Shown here: one piece after another, positions 42,421-51,783 of the stretch
Numbering within the stretch: position 1 is the first letter of the stretch
Layout of the letters: each line of letters starts with the position of its first letter
Source of the DNA: Halorubrum lacusprofundi ATCC 49239
GTDB taxonomy: Archaea; Halobacteriota; Halobacteria; Halobacteriales; Haloferacaceae
Assembly: GCF_000022205.1 (NCBI RefSeq)
Contig: NC_012029.1
Coordinates: 1,240,001 to 1,304,000, forward strand
Direction: 5' to 3'
DNA length: 64,000 nt
Position numbers and translations under genes: made by a program
The notes under the pieces: model-generated
The model's database searches: none
Seen by the model: only the letters and a program-made list of their open reading frames with translations
What the model was told of the DNA's origin: nothing

Positions 42421-43748
42421 GCGAGACGGAACCCACGACGAACGAGGCGACGAGCGCGAGAGACGGAGCCGACGCGGCGACGCCGTCGCGACGCCCCGGC
42501 CGCGAGCGCGGCCGCGACGACGGGAAGTTCGGCCGCTACGGCGGCCAGTACGTCCCCGAGGCGCTGATGCCCGCCATCGAGGAGCTGACGGACGCCTACG
42601 AGCGCTACGTCCTCGGCAACGAGGACGGATTCATGGACGAGTTCCGCGATCGGCTCGCGGACTTCGGCGGCCGACCGACGCCGCTCCAGCGCGCCGACCG
42701 GCTCTCGGAGCGCTACGACCGCGAGGTGTTCCTCAAACGCGAGGACCTCCTCCACGGCGGCGCGCACAAGCTGAACAACGCCCTCGGGCAGGTCCTCTTG
42801 GCGAAGTACATGGGCAAAGAGCGCATCATCGCGGAGACGGGCGCCGGCCAGCACGGCACCGCGACCGCGATGGCGGCCGCCCACCTCGACATGCCCTGTG
42901 AGATCTACATGGGCGAGCGCGACATCAACCGCCAGCGCCCCAACGTCTTCCGGATGAAGCTCAACGGCGCCGAGGTGAACCCGGTCACGACGGGCCGAGG
43001 CACCCTGAAGGAGGCCATCTCCGAGACGATGCGCGACTGGGCGACCACCGTCGAGAACACCCACTACGTCATCGGCTCGGTCGTCGGCCCGCACCCGTTC
43101 CCGGTGATGGTCCGCGACTTCCAGGCGGTCATCTCCGAGGAGGCGCGCGAGCAGTCGATCGAGAAGACCGGCGACCTCCCGACCGACGTGGTCGCCTGCG
43201 CGGGCGGCGGCTCGAACACGATGGGCGCGTTCGCCGACTTCGTCGACGACGAGGCGGTCGATCTGCACGCGGTCGAGGCGGGCGGCTCGACGCTGGAGGT
43301 CGACGAGGAAGCGGGCGTCGCCCCGAACTCGGCGTCGCTGTACGCGGGCGACGAGGGGGTACTCCACGGCGCGCGCACGAAGCTCCTGCAGGACTCCGAC
43401 GGCCAGATCATGGAGAGCCACTCGATCTCCTCCGGCCTCGACTACGCCGGCGTCGGCCCAGAGCTCGCGTACCTCGTCGACGAGGGGCGCGTGGACCCGG
43501 TCGCCGTCGACGACGACGCGGCCTTGGAGGGGTTCCACCGGCTCTCGCGCACGGAGGGGATCATCCCCGCCTTGGAGACCGCGCACGCGTTCGGCTTCTT
43601 GGAAGAGTTCCACGAGGAACTGGGCGAGAGGGTGATCGTGAACGTCTCCGGGCGCGGCGACAAGGACCTCGACGCCGCCATCGAGGAGACGGACAAACGG
43701 GACATCGCCGGGGCGCCGGACATGTCGATGTTCACGGGGGGGATCTGA
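42417..43748 (+). CDS. trpB: Tryptophan synthase beta chain
   Basis: TrpB condenses indole with serine on PLP. The 443-residue protein has an acidic 35-residue N-terminal extension, then [20 protein letters not shown], the PLP lysine in [28 protein letters not shown], and the phosphate-binding [13 protein letters not shown]. This is the TrpB1-type enzyme that partners TrpA. It starts inside the trpC stop codon, and its own TGA is directly followed by the trpA ATG. Confidence 0.96.
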   Translation: MSETEPTTNEATSARDGADAATPSRRPGRERGRDDGKFGRYGGQYVPEALMPAIEELTDAYERYVLGNEDGFMDEFRDRLADFGGRPTPLQRADRLSERYDREVFLKREDLLHGGAHKLNNALGQVLLAKYMGKERIIAETGAGQHGTATAMAAAHLDMPCEIYMGERDINRQRPNVFRMKLNGAEVNPVTTGRGTLKEAISETMRDWATTVENTHYVIGSVVGPHPFPVMVRDFQAVISEEAREQSIEKTGDLPTDVVACAGGGSNTMGAFADFVDDEAVDLHAVEAGGSTLEVDEEAGVAPNSASLYAGDEGVLHGARTKLLQDSDGQIMESHSISSGLDYAGVGPELAYLVDEGRVDPVAVDDDAALEGFHRLSRTEGIIPALETAHAFGFLEEFHEELGERVIVNVSGRGDKDLDAAIEETDKRDIAGAPDMSMFTGGI

Positions 43749-44663
43749 ATGGCGGACCGGACCGCGGAATCGGCGAAGACGGGCAACTCCGAGGCCATCG
43801 CGGCCGCCTTCGCCGACGGCCCCGCCTACATCCCGTACCTCGCGGTCGGCGATCCGGACTACGAGTCCTCGAAGGCGTACGTCGAGGCGCTCGACCGCGG
43901 CGGCGCGGACATCATCGAACTCGGACTCCCGTTCTCGGAGCCGATCGCGGAGGGGTCGACCATTCAGGGGGCGCTGGTCCGCGCGCTCGACGCCGGGATG
44001 ACGCCGGACCGGTTCTTCGCGTTCGCGGAGGAGGTGGACGTTGAGGCGCCGCTCGTCTGCATGACGTACTACAACCTCATTTACCAATACGGCGGCGAGG
44101 CGCGGAGCGCCTCGGATGCGAGCGGTGAAACCGCGAGCGCCGGCCCCCGTCCCTTCGTCGAGCGCGCCGCTGCGGCCGGCATCGAAGGGCTCGTCGTCCC
44201 CGACCTCCCGGCCGAGGAGGCCGACCCCCTGCGAGAGGCGTGCGACGAGTTCGGGCTCGACTTGGTCTTCATCGTCGCGCCCACCACGGTCGACGACCGG
44301 CTCGATCGGATCATGGACAGGGTGTCCGGCTACGTCTACGTGCAGGCGCGCCTCGGGACCACCGGCGCGCGCAGCGACGTGTCCGACCAGACCACGCAGA
44401 GCTTAGATCGGCTCCGTGAGTACGACGTGCCGAAGGCCGTCGGGTTCGGCATCTCATCGGGCGAGCACGCGGAGCGCATCGTGGGCGGCGGCGCCGACGG
44501 GATCATCGTCGGCTCGGCGCTCGTCGACATCGTCGCCGAGGGCGTCGAGGACGACCTCTCGACCGCCGAGGTCGCCGACCGGCTGGAGGCGCTCTCACGG
44601 GAACTGAAGGCGGGCGCCGAACGCGGCTACGCCGCGCGCATCGAGGCGGCGGAGTCGCGGTGA
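43749..44663 (+). CDS. trpA: Tryptophan synthase alpha chain
   Basis: TrpA cleaves indole-3-glycerol phosphate to indole, which is channelled to TrpB. The 304-residue TIM barrel has [16 protein letters not shown], then [19 protein letters not shown] with the catalytic Glu. The second catalytic Asp position falls in [16 protein letters not shown], and a phosphate-binding [12 protein letters not shown] follows. An Ala/Ser/Gly-rich insertion (about residues 118-132) is peculiar to this protein. It is the last gene of trpCBA. Confidence 0.95.
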   Translation: MADRTAESAKTGNSEAIAAAFADGPAYIPYLAVGDPDYESSKAYVEALDRGGADIIELGLPFSEPIAEGSTIQGALVRALDAGMTPDRFFAFAEEVDVEAPLVCMTYYNLIYQYGGEARSASDASGETASAGPRPFVERAAAAGIEGLVVPDLPAEEADPLREACDEFGLDLVFIVAPTTVDDRLDRIMDRVSGYVYVQARLGTTGARSDVSDQTTQSLDRLREYDVPKAVGFGISSGEHAERIVGGGADGIIVGSALVDIVAEGVEDDLSTAEVADRLEALSRELKAGAERGYAARIEAAESR

Positions 44664-44745
44664 TCGCGGCTTCGAGCCAATACGTCCCCGAACGAAACCC
44701 ACTTACCTACAATTGCCACACTCTCACACAACGACCGACACCATC

Positions 44746-45537
44746 ATGACAGCAGGACTCTCGGCACGACTCAACCGCATCTCCACAAATGACCGATACC
44801 TCATCGTCCCCATGGACCACGGGCTCACGATGGGCGCCGTCGACGGCCTCGTCGACATCGAGTCGACGATCGACGGCGTGACACGCGGCGGCGCGGACGC
44901 GGTACTCACCCAGAAGGGGATCGCGCCGCGGGTTCATCCGAACAAAAACGACGCGGGCTACATCGTCCACGTCAACGGATCGACCACGATCGGTCCCGAC
45001 GAGAGCGACAAGCGCGTCACCGCCACCGCCGAGGATGCGGTTCGAGCGGGCGCTGACGCGGTCTCATTCCACATCAACGTCGGCTCCGATCACGAGCCGG
45101 ACCAGATCGAAGAACTCGCGGAACTGACCGCCGACGCCTCGCGGCTCGGGCTCCCCGTGCTCGCGATGGCGTACGCGCGCGGCCCCGGCGTCGACGAGAC
45201 AGATCCTGAATCGCTCGGACACGCGGTGCGGCTCGCCGAGGAGCTCGGCGCCGACGTGGTGAAAACCGGCTACTCCGGCGACGGCGACTCGTTTGCCCGC
45301 GTTACGGAGTCGACCCGGCTCCCGGTCGTCATCGCCGGCGGCTCGAAGGGAACTGATCGCGACACCGTGGAGATGGTACGCGGCGCGATGGACGGCGACG
45401 CCGCCGGCGTATCGATGGGACGGTCGATCTTCCAGCACGAGGACCCCGAGGGGATCGCTCGGGCAGTGTCGGCAGTCGTCCACGACGACGCGAGCGTCGA
45501 CGAGGCGCTCACCGCGGGCGGATTCGTCGAGGCCTGA
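44746..45537 (+). CDS. 2-amino-3,7-dideoxy-D-threo-hept-6-ulosonate synthase (AroA')
   Basis: The class I aldolase-like enzyme makes the six-carbon precursor of 3-dehydroquinate in archaea that lack DAHP synthase. The 263-residue protein has RYLIVPMDHGLTMGAVDGL, NGSTTIGPDESDKR, and ADVVKTGYSGD with the Schiff-base Lys, followed by PVVIAGGSKGTDRD. Its neighbour trpCBA and the second pathway enzyme AroB' at 47963 support this over plain fructose-bisphosphate aldolase. ATG 44746 is preferred to the TTG at 44713. Confidence 0.88.
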   Translation: MTAGLSARLNRISTNDRYLIVPMDHGLTMGAVDGLVDIESTIDGVTRGGADAVLTQKGIAPRVHPNKNDAGYIVHVNGSTTIGPDESDKRVTATAEDAVRAGADAVSFHINVGSDHEPDQIEELAELTADASRLGLPVLAMAYARGPGVDETDPESLGHAVRLAEELGADVVKTGYSGDGDSFARVTESTRLPVVIAGGSKGTDRDTVEMVRGAMDGDAAGVSMGRSIFQHEDPEGIARAVSAVVHDDASVDEALTAGGFVEA

Positions 45538-45558
45538 GGGCACCTCGCCTCGTAACGG

Positions 45559-46137
45559 TCACCTCGCCCCGACGTTCTGCTCCCCTTCGAACGAGTCCGG
45601 ATCGGGCTCGATGTCGGCGTACTGCACGGCGCGACGCCCCAGCGTGAGCACTCGCCCGTCGAGGTCCTCGTCGACGAGGTCCCCGTCGTCGAACTGCGCG
45701 TGGGCGCGGGGGACGGCCACCTGATGGGGGATCACCCACGCGTTGAGGGCCCGACAGACGGAGCGGAGGTGCTCTAACGCCGTCACCGGAAATCCGCCGC
45801 CGGCGACCGCGAGGAGCCCGACGGTCTTGTCCTCGAACTCCTCGAAGCCGCAGTAATCGAGCGCCGTCTTCAGCGTGGACGAGTACGAGCCGTGGTACAT
45901 CGGCGTGCCGAGGGGGACGGCGTCGGCCTCACGGATCCGCGTCTTGAACGCGTTCGCGTCCCCCGCCTCGTCGTGATCGGCGTCGTACGTCGGGAGGTCG
46001 TACTCCCGGAGGTCGAGCAGCTCGGCGGTGCCTCCCGCACGGCGAACGCCGTCAAGCGCGCGACCGACGCCGAGTCGGGTGTAGCTCCCGTCTCGAAGGC
46101 TGCCGACGACGCCGACGACGTGTGCTGAATCGGACAT
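45559..46137 (-). CDS. NAD(P)H-dependent FMN reductase
   Basis: The 192-residue flavodoxin-fold protein has the FMN-phosphate loop VVGSLRDGSYTRLG, then LGTPMYHGSYSSTLKTALDYC and VGLLAVAGGGFP, the usual marks of the SsuE/YieF/ArsH-like family. It would reduce FMN or quinones with NAD(P)H. ATG 46137 is chosen over the extension to 46146. It lies between the two early shikimate genes, in the opposite direction, with no evident pathway link. Confidence 0.9.
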   Translation of the reverse strand: MSDSAHVVGVVGSLRDGSYTRLGVGRALDGVRRAGGTAELLDLREYDLPTYDADHDEAGDANAFKTRIREADAVPLGTPMYHGSYSSTLKTALDYCGFEEFEDKTVGLLAVAGGGFPVTALEHLRSVCRALNAWVIPHQVAVPRAHAQFDDGDLVDEDLDGRVLTLGRRAVQYADIEPDPDSFEGEQNVGAR

Positions 46138-46201
46138 GTTCCACACGACACGCCACCACCACTAATACGATCGGGCCGATCCGGCCCCAGATACGCCCTC
46201 G

Positions 46202-46226
46202 CCCGCAACGCCCGACCCGTTCGCAG
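46202..46226. repeat. Left copy of a 25-bp direct repeat flanking the HTTM gene
   Basis: This copy starts CCCGCAACGCCCGACCC and ends TTCGCAG. It matches 47906-47930 at 24 of 25 positions; the mismatch is G here and T there before TTCGCAG. The HTTM gene lies between the two copies. Confidence 0.8.
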
Positions 46227-46287
46227 ATTCCGATTTTCCGCTCGGACGTCGTCGGAGCGAGCAACGCGAAGCGGAGTGCCACCGATA

Positions 46288-47841
46288 TCAGCAGGCGGCG
46301 CTGATCCGCTCGTGCGCCTCAGGCTCCCCCACCGGTCCGTTCGGATCGACCGCCTGCTCGACGTGGAAGACGGTCACGGACTCCAGGCTGCGGTCCGATC
46401 GCTCACAGACGTACGCCGCCACCGGTCGATACCGAGACTCTCCGGCGTACCGCATCCTGAATCCGAACTGATGCCACAGTGTCGTCGGATACGTCTCCGC
46501 CGCGTCCGGCGGTCGGTCGTACGTGGCCGCCTGCCCGCCGCGCACGTCGATCGATTCGCCCGATTCGAGCGTCCCCCGAACGACGTACCAGCTGGAGGAG
46601 TCCGGCGGGTTCGGCGCGAAGAACGACCAGCTCACCTCCGACAGCTCGCCGGCCGATTCCGACGCCGGGAGGTCGACGAGCCCGACTCCCGCGGCCTGCC
46701 ACCACACGAGCGCGAGGAAGAAGCCCACGAGCAGCAGGGCGGCTCCCGTCCAGATCACACGGCGAACCCGCGACGGCGACGGAATCGGAGACGCACTCTC
46801 GTTCGCGCTTCCGCCGTCACTTCGGTACGCGCGCTCCGTGGGTCGAGAGGAGCCGTGGAGCTTCGACGTGACGGCCTCGACGAGGTTCCAGACTCCGGTC
46901 GGGAAACACAGGAGAAGGATCGTGATCATAATAAATGGGAACACGCCGAGTCGCATCGTCGCGGCCATGCCGAGGTGTGCGGAGACGAACGCGAGGGCGA
47001 TCCCAGCCCTGAGCCAGCCAGTCGTGGCGATCAGCAGGACGGACGCTGACAGGAGCGCAATCCAGAGCCAGTTTATCGTCGCGAGAACCACAGTGTGTTC
47101 CGAGACGAACGGTCCCAGTCGCACGATAAACTCCTCCAACTGGAATATTTGAGGGACTGCGCCGCCCGACATCCACGTGTCGCTCCGGTACTTGGAGATC
47201 GCGTTCGCCGTGTATATCGACACGAGCGTCAGGAGCGTGACAGCCGTCCCGAGCGAACAGACCCGCCGATCGGCGCCGCCGTCTCGCTCGGCGGCTTCTC
47301 GTCCGTCGACGTCGTCCCGACCGTTACTGTTGCTCCAGCGGCCGGCATCGAGCGACCAGCGGGCGTCAAGCGGGAGAAAGAGGCTCAAAAAGAGGAACAC
47401 GGCCAGAATCGTGTTCCCCCCGTTGATCACGTACGGGTTCCGAGCGTATAGCGACGCGAGCAGGACGAGGGAGACGCCCGTCGACACTCGCGTTCGATAG
47501 CCGACGAGCAGGCCGACGGCGGCACAAGCCGCGACCGCGAGCAGTCCCGTTTGCACCCACGCCGAACCGGATATAGCGTGGATCGAGACGGCCTCTAACA
47601 GTGGGGAAATCTCAGCGAGCGTCGAGCGCGGAAGGACGCCGTCGTCCGTGTAGAACGCGCTCACACCCGGAAGCCGGTAGAACAGCAGATCCCCGAGAAG
47701 GAAGAGTGCCAACGCGATTCGGAACGCGCCCAGCGCTCGCGGATCGATCCCAAAATACGGTGTGGCGCGCTCGCGGAGGGACTCGCGTGCTGCCGCGTAT
47801 CGGGAACCAGCTTTCGAGAGCCGCTGAGGTAGTGGCGTCAT
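46288..47841 (-). CDS. HTTM-domain (vitamin K-dependent carboxylase-like) membrane protein
   Basis: From ATG 47841 the protein has 517 residues. The first 330 contain about eight membrane segments in the HTTM pattern: YFGIDPRALGAFRIALALFL, then DLLFYRLPGVSAFYTDDGVLP, RNPYVINGGNTILAVFLF and a segment with NAISKYRSDTWMSGG. A soluble domain (about 400-517) with WSFFAPNPPDSSSWYVVRG follows. The fold is that of gamma-glutamyl carboxylase, but most prokaryotic members have no known reaction. The C-terminus ends in a cysteine. The frame runs on to 48111 without conserved sequence. Confidence 0.88.
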   Translation of the reverse strand: MTPLPQRLSKAGSRYAAARESLRERATPYFGIDPRALGAFRIALALFLLGDLLFYRLPGVSAFYTDDGVLPRSTLAEISPLLEAVSIHAISGSAWVQTGLLAVAACAAVGLLVGYRTRVSTGVSLVLLASLYARNPYVINGGNTILAVFLFLSLFLPLDARWSLDAGRWSNSNGRDDVDGREAAERDGGADRRVCSLGTAVTLLTLVSIYTANAISKYRSDTWMSGGAVPQIFQLEEFIVRLGPFVSEHTVVLATINWLWIALLSASVLLIATTGWLRAGIALAFVSAHLGMAATMRLGVFPFIMITILLLCFPTGVWNLVEAVTSKLHGSSRPTERAYRSDGGSANESASPIPSPSRVRRVIWTGAALLLVGFFLALVWWQAAGVGLVDLPASESAGELSEVSWSFFAPNPPDSSSWYVVRGTLESGESIDVRGGQAATYDRPPDAAETYPTTLWHQFGFRMRYAGESRYRPVAAYVCERSDRSLESVTVFHVEQAVDPNGPVGEPEAHERISAAC

Positions 47842-47905
47842 TCGGTGGTGTACGTCGAACGATGTGATCTCAGTGATAAGTGCTTTGTCGTCTTCCGCGT
47901 CGTCA

Positions 47906-47930
47906 CCCGCAACGCCCGACCCTTTCGCAG
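47906..47930. repeat. Right copy of the 25-bp direct repeat, upstream of aroB'
   Basis: This is the second copy of the repeat at 46202-46226, with one mismatch. It ends 32 bp before the aroB' start codon and so falls in the aroB' promoter region. Confidence 0.8.
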
Positions 47931-47962
47931 TTTTCAAGCCCGCCCGCCGTGAGGTTCCGACA

Positions 47963-49135
47963 ATGACACGCACGGTCTGGGTGAAAGCCGACGGGGATGT
48001 CGGCGACTGGGAGGCGCGCAAGAGACGGATCACGGCCGCCATCGAGGCCGGCGCGGACTGGGTACTGGTCGACGAGGCGGACGTGGGCCGCGTCCGCGAC
48101 CTGGGCGACATCTCGGTCGCCGCATTCCGCTCGGAGGCGGACGTGATCGACGACGCCGAGAGCGACGCTGAGGCCGACGCCTACTTCGTCGGGAAGGGCG
48201 GCGAGGGAGACGGCACCATCGACATGCCCGAGGATCTGTCGGGCTCCGCGGACCTCACGACGGTTCGCCGGCGCGACGACCGCGCGCAGGGCGTGTACGT
48301 CCGGGTGCTCGGCACCGAGTACGAGCGCTTCGCCGAGGAGGCCGCCAACGACGCCGAGTTCACGATCGTCGTCGGCGAGGACTGGTCGATCATCCCGCTT
48401 GAGAACCTGATCGCGCGGGTCGGCGAGGAGACGCACCTCATCGCGGGCGCGACGACGGCAGCGGAGGCGCAGACGGCCTTCGAGACGCTGGAGATCGGCG
48501 CCGACGGCGTCCTCCTCGATTCTAACTCGCCCGACGAGATCCGCGGCGCGGTGGAGGCTCGCGACGCCGCCGACCGCGAGACGCTCGACCTCCGGCACGC
48601 CGAAGTGACCGCGGTCGAGCGAACGGGAATGGCCGACCGCGTCTGTATCGACACCGGGTCGCTGATGGACGACGACGAGGGGATGTTAGTCGGGTCGATG
48701 TCGCGCGGGCTGTTCTTCGTCCACGCCGAGACCGCGGAGTCACCGTACGTCGAGTCGCGCCCGTTCCGCGTGAACGCTGGTGCGGTCCACGCGTACGTCC
48801 GCAACGCCGAGGGCGGAACGAACTACCTCGCGGAGCTGTCGAGCGGCGACGAGGTGCAGGTCGTCGACACCGCGGGCCACACCCGAGAGGCGATCGTCGG
48901 GCGCGTGAAAATCGAGAAGCGGCCGATGTTCCGGATTCAGGCGGAAGTCGAGACGGAGGAGGGAATCGACCGCATCGAGACGCTCATTCAGAACGCCGAG
49001 ACCGTGAAGATCGCGACGAGCGAGGGCCGGAAGGCCGTTACCGATCTGGAGGAGGGCGACGAGGCGCTCGTCTACTACGAGGACGTGGCGCGCCACTTCG
49101 GCGAGGCGGTTGAAGAGAGCATCATCGAGAAGTAG
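47963..49135 (+). CDS. 3-dehydroquinate synthase II (AroB')
   Basis: The enzyme converts the AroA' product to 3-dehydroquinate in the archaeal shikimate pathway, using NAD. The 390-residue protein begins TRTVWVKADGDVGDWEARK and has EDWSIIPLENLIA, then LDLRHAEVTAVERTGMADRVCIDT, GSLMDDDEGMLVGSMSRGLFFVHAE and a C-terminal EGRKAVTDLEEGDEALVYYED. These are specific to the family. ATG 47963 is used; the longer frame has no conserved sequence. It belongs functionally with the aldolase gene at 44746 and trpCBA. Confidence 0.94.
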   Translation: MTRTVWVKADGDVGDWEARKRRITAAIEAGADWVLVDEADVGRVRDLGDISVAAFRSEADVIDDAESDAEADAYFVGKGGEGDGTIDMPEDLSGSADLTTVRRRDDRAQGVYVRVLGTEYERFAEEAANDAEFTIVVGEDWSIIPLENLIARVGEETHLIAGATTAAEAQTAFETLEIGADGVLLDSNSPDEIRGAVEARDAADRETLDLRHAEVTAVERTGMADRVCIDTGSLMDDDEGMLVGSMSRGLFFVHAETAESPYVESRPFRVNAGAVHAYVRNAEGGTNYLAELSSGDEVQVVDTAGHTREAIVGRVKIEKRPMFRIQAEVETEEGIDRIETLIQNAETVKIATSEGRKAVTDLEEGDEALVYYEDVARHFGEAVEESIIEK

Positions 49136-49161
49136 CGGGATCGAGCAACGCGAGATCCCGT

Positions 49162-49284
49162 ATGCGAACGGCGAAGCCGCGAGCCGAGTCGTCGATCGTG
49201 CTCGGCGCGGGCTGGGGGCTGTTCGAGGCCGTGACAATGCTCGACCTCATCGTCCTGATGACCGGGTTCCGACTGGGGGTGTAA
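49162..49284 (+). CDS. Possible 40-residue membrane peptide
   Basis: The short frame has a basic start (MRTAKPRAES) and one hydrophobic stretch, IVLGAGWGLFEAVTMLDLIV, ending in TGFRLGV. It has no known family and no clear promoter. It could be a real small membrane protein or a remnant of a longer gene. It lies within the 260-bp gap between aroB' and the SOUL gene. Confidence 0.25.
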   Translation: MRTAKPRAESSIVLGAGWGLFEAVTMLDLIVLMTGFRLGV

Positions 49285-49394
49285 CGGCGCTGTTGACGGT
49301 ATGAGTTAAGAGTGCGTTACAGCTGTAGCCAACGAAAAGCACCTCAAAGCGTGTCGGGCAGTTGGTTAATCCCGATGGACGACAAAGGAGTTGT

Positions 49395-50030
49395 ATGAGA
49401 CCGCTCGCGAAAACGATACTCGTTGGGGGTGGTGTGGTATTTGCTGGCTGGGTTGGGTGGGGCATCTACTCGACCAGGAAGACAAAATCAGTACCGTATG
49501 AACAGCTACGAACGCTAAACGGCAGTGAACTTCGTCGCTATCCCCAGACGATTCTTGTCGAAACGACGGCACCAAATCAGCGGATCGCATTTCGACGACT
49601 CTTCAACTACATCTCGGGAGCCAACCAAGCTAACGAGTCGATCTCGATGACGGCCCCTGTCGAAACTCAATCCGGGGAATCAATCGCGATGACGACTCCT
49701 GTTCGGTCAGAGGCGTCCGAGACTGAAGCTGAGACGATCCGGATGGCGTTCTATCTGCCCGCAGAGTATACTCCTGAAACGGCACCAGAACCGACGGAAG
49801 CGGATGTCACACTCGTCACCGAACCACAGAAGACAGTCGCTGTGGATCAGTTTTCTTGGTACGCCCCAGAGTGGCGGGTCACGCGACGGACGCAGAAGCT
49901 TCTTTCCACACTCGATCGTGAAGGCATCGAACCGGAGGGAGATCCCTATCTCCTCCGATATAACGACCCGTGGACACCGCCGTTTATGCGGCGAAATGAA
50001 GTGGCGGTAGCGGTGGTTAACGAGGACTGA
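49395..50030 (+). CDS. SOUL-family heme-binding protein with N-terminal membrane anchor
   Basis: The 211-residue protein has an N-terminal hydrophobic anchor (ILVGGGVVFAGWVGWGIY) and a SOUL domain: YEQLRTLNGSELRRYPQTIL, then ISMTAPVETQSGESIAMTTPV, and the C-terminal PFMRRNEVAVAV. SOUL/HBP proteins bind heme or other porphyrins. The domain should face outside the membrane. Base composition is clearly lower in GC than the neighbours, and an AAAGGAG Shine-Dalgarno (49384-49390) precedes ATG 49395. Both features are unusual here. Confidence 0.88.
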   Translation: MRPLAKTILVGGGVVFAGWVGWGIYSTRKTKSVPYEQLRTLNGSELRRYPQTILVETTAPNQRIAFRRLFNYISGANQANESISMTAPVETQSGESIAMTTPVRSEASETEAETIRMAFYLPAEYTPETAPEPTEADVTLVTEPQKTVAVDQFSWYAPEWRVTRRTQKLLSTLDREGIEPEGDPYLLRYNDPWTPPFMRRNEVAVAVVNED

Positions 50031-50097
50031 CTGTTGGTATGATCGAGTCGTTCAGAATAGGATATCAACAGATAATGAGTAACAGAGCCGAGACGAC

Positions 50098-51624
50098 TTA
50101 TATACCGTACAGCTCGCCGTACTTCTCCTCGACGTAGTCGGTAAAGGCGTCCGCCGAGAAGTCCTCGCCGGTGGCGCGTTTCACCAGCTCGTTCGTCTCG
50201 TAGCGGGAGCCGTGCTGATGGACGTTCTCACCGAGCCACTCCCGAAGGTCGTCGAACTCGCCCGCGGCGATCTGGTCGTCGAGGTCGTCGATCTCCGATT
50301 CGGCGGCCGCGAACAGCTGGGCGGCCATCACGGAGCCGAGCGAGTAAGTGGGGAAGTAGCCGAAGTTGCCGTGGCTCCAGTGGATGTCCTGCAGGCAGCC
50401 CTCGGCGTCGTTGTCGGGGCGGATTCCGAGGTACTCCTCGTACTTGTCGTTCCAGGCCTCGGGTACGTCCTCAATCGCGAGGTCGCCGCGGACCAGGTCG
50501 CGTTCGATCTCGAACCGGACGACGATGTGGAGGTGATAGGTGAGTTCGTCGGCCTCGACGCGAATGAGGTTGTCCTCGTGGACCTGATTGAACGCCTGAT
50601 AGGCGTCCTCGACGGTGGCGTCGTCGGTCTCCGGGAAGTGCTCTTGGAAGGTCGGGAGGAACAGCTCCCAGAACGCCCGGCTGCGACCAACGTGGTTCTC
50701 CCAGAGCCGCGACTGCGACTCGTGGACCGACAGATCACGGGATTCCCCGAGCGGGGTCCCGAACTGCTCCTGCGGGAGCCCGAGGTTGTACTGCGCGTGG
50801 CCGAACTCGTGGATCGTCGAGCCGATCGCGCCGAGCGGGTCGGACTCGTCGAATCGGGTGGTCACCCGGCAGTCGAACTGGTTTCCCGCGGTGAACGGGT
50901 GCGAGGAGACGTCGAGCCGGCCGCGGTCGAAGTCGTAGCCGACCAGTTCGAGCGTCTCGCGCGCCAGCGCCTCCTGCTCCGCTTCTGGGAAGGTTCCCTC
51001 GAAGGTGTCGACGGCGAGGTCGGCGTCGGACTCGCGGATCGCGTCGATCATGGGGACGAGCGTCTCGCGGAGCTCCTCGAGGATCGACTCCGCGCGCTCC
51101 ATCGAGAGGCACGGCTCGTAGTCCTCGAAGAGCACCTCGTAAGGGTCGCGGTCGGGGTCGATGTGCTCGGCGTACTCGCGTTTCAGTTCGACGTGCTTCT
51201 CCAAGTAGGGTGCGAACGCGTCGAAGTCGTCCTCGGCTTTCGCCTCCTCCCACGCCTGTAGCGCTTCCGTGCCCGTCTCGGAGATCTCCTCGACGAGCTC
51301 GACGGGGACGGCGTCGGCGCGTTCGTAGTCGCGGCGGATCTCGCGCACGACCGCCGCCCGCTCGTCGGTGAGGTCGGCGTCGGCGAGTTCGTCGAGCAGG
51401 TCGCCCGTCTCCTCGTCGGTGACCATGTCGTGGCGGATCGAGGAGAGCGTCGAGAGCTGCTTCGACCGCGCGGGAGTGCCCCCTTCGGGCATCATCACCT
51501 GTTGGTCCCACCCGAGCACGCCGGCGGCGCTCCCGACCGCGTTCCAGCGTCGAACGCGGTCCAGGAGGGCGTCGTACGCCTCGGGGGCGTCGGCTGCGTC
51601 GTCGGCCGCGGCTTCCGTTGCCAT
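50098..51624 (-). CDS. M32-family metallocarboxypeptidase
   Basis: The 508-residue enzyme removes C-terminal residues from peptides. The zinc site is HEFGH in STIHEFGHAQYNLGL, with the third ligand Glu in the following SRDLSVHESQSRLWENHVGRS. LGWDQQVMMPEGG near the N-terminus and IRPDNDAEGCLQDIHWSHGNFGYFP near the C-terminus are also family marks. ATG 51624 is preferred; the frame extends to 51780 without conserved sequence. A minus-strand TTCTTAACC near 51650 could be the TATA box. Confidence 0.94.
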   Translation of the reverse strand: MATEAAADDAADAPEAYDALLDRVRRWNAVGSAAGVLGWDQQVMMPEGGTPARSKQLSTLSSIRHDMVTDEETGDLLDELADADLTDERAAVVREIRRDYERADAVPVELVEEISETGTEALQAWEEAKAEDDFDAFAPYLEKHVELKREYAEHIDPDRDPYEVLFEDYEPCLSMERAESILEELRETLVPMIDAIRESDADLAVDTFEGTFPEAEQEALARETLELVGYDFDRGRLDVSSHPFTAGNQFDCRVTTRFDESDPLGAIGSTIHEFGHAQYNLGLPQEQFGTPLGESRDLSVHESQSRLWENHVGRSRAFWELFLPTFQEHFPETDDATVEDAYQAFNQVHEDNLIRVEADELTYHLHIVVRFEIERDLVRGDLAIEDVPEAWNDKYEEYLGIRPDNDAEGCLQDIHWSHGNFGYFPTYSLGSVMAAQLFAAAESEIDDLDDQIAAGEFDDLREWLGENVHQHGSRYETNELVKRATGEDFSADAFTDYVEEKYGELYGI

Positions 51625-51783
51625 ACGCCGCAGATCGGCCGCGTCGGTTAAGAAGGGACCGGACGCGGAACCCGCCCCTCGACCGCCACGGGGGGGCCAG
51701 CGCACGAGCCTCATGTCGGAACCGGACGAACCGGCCCCCGAGCGCGACCTATTTCCGGCCGGCCGCCGAACCGCCGGCAACGA

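Noticed and set aside
44746-45537. Plain fructose-bisphosphate aldolase
   Set aside because: The fold is shared, but its neighbours trpCBA and AroB' fit the archaeal shikimate-entry enzyme better.
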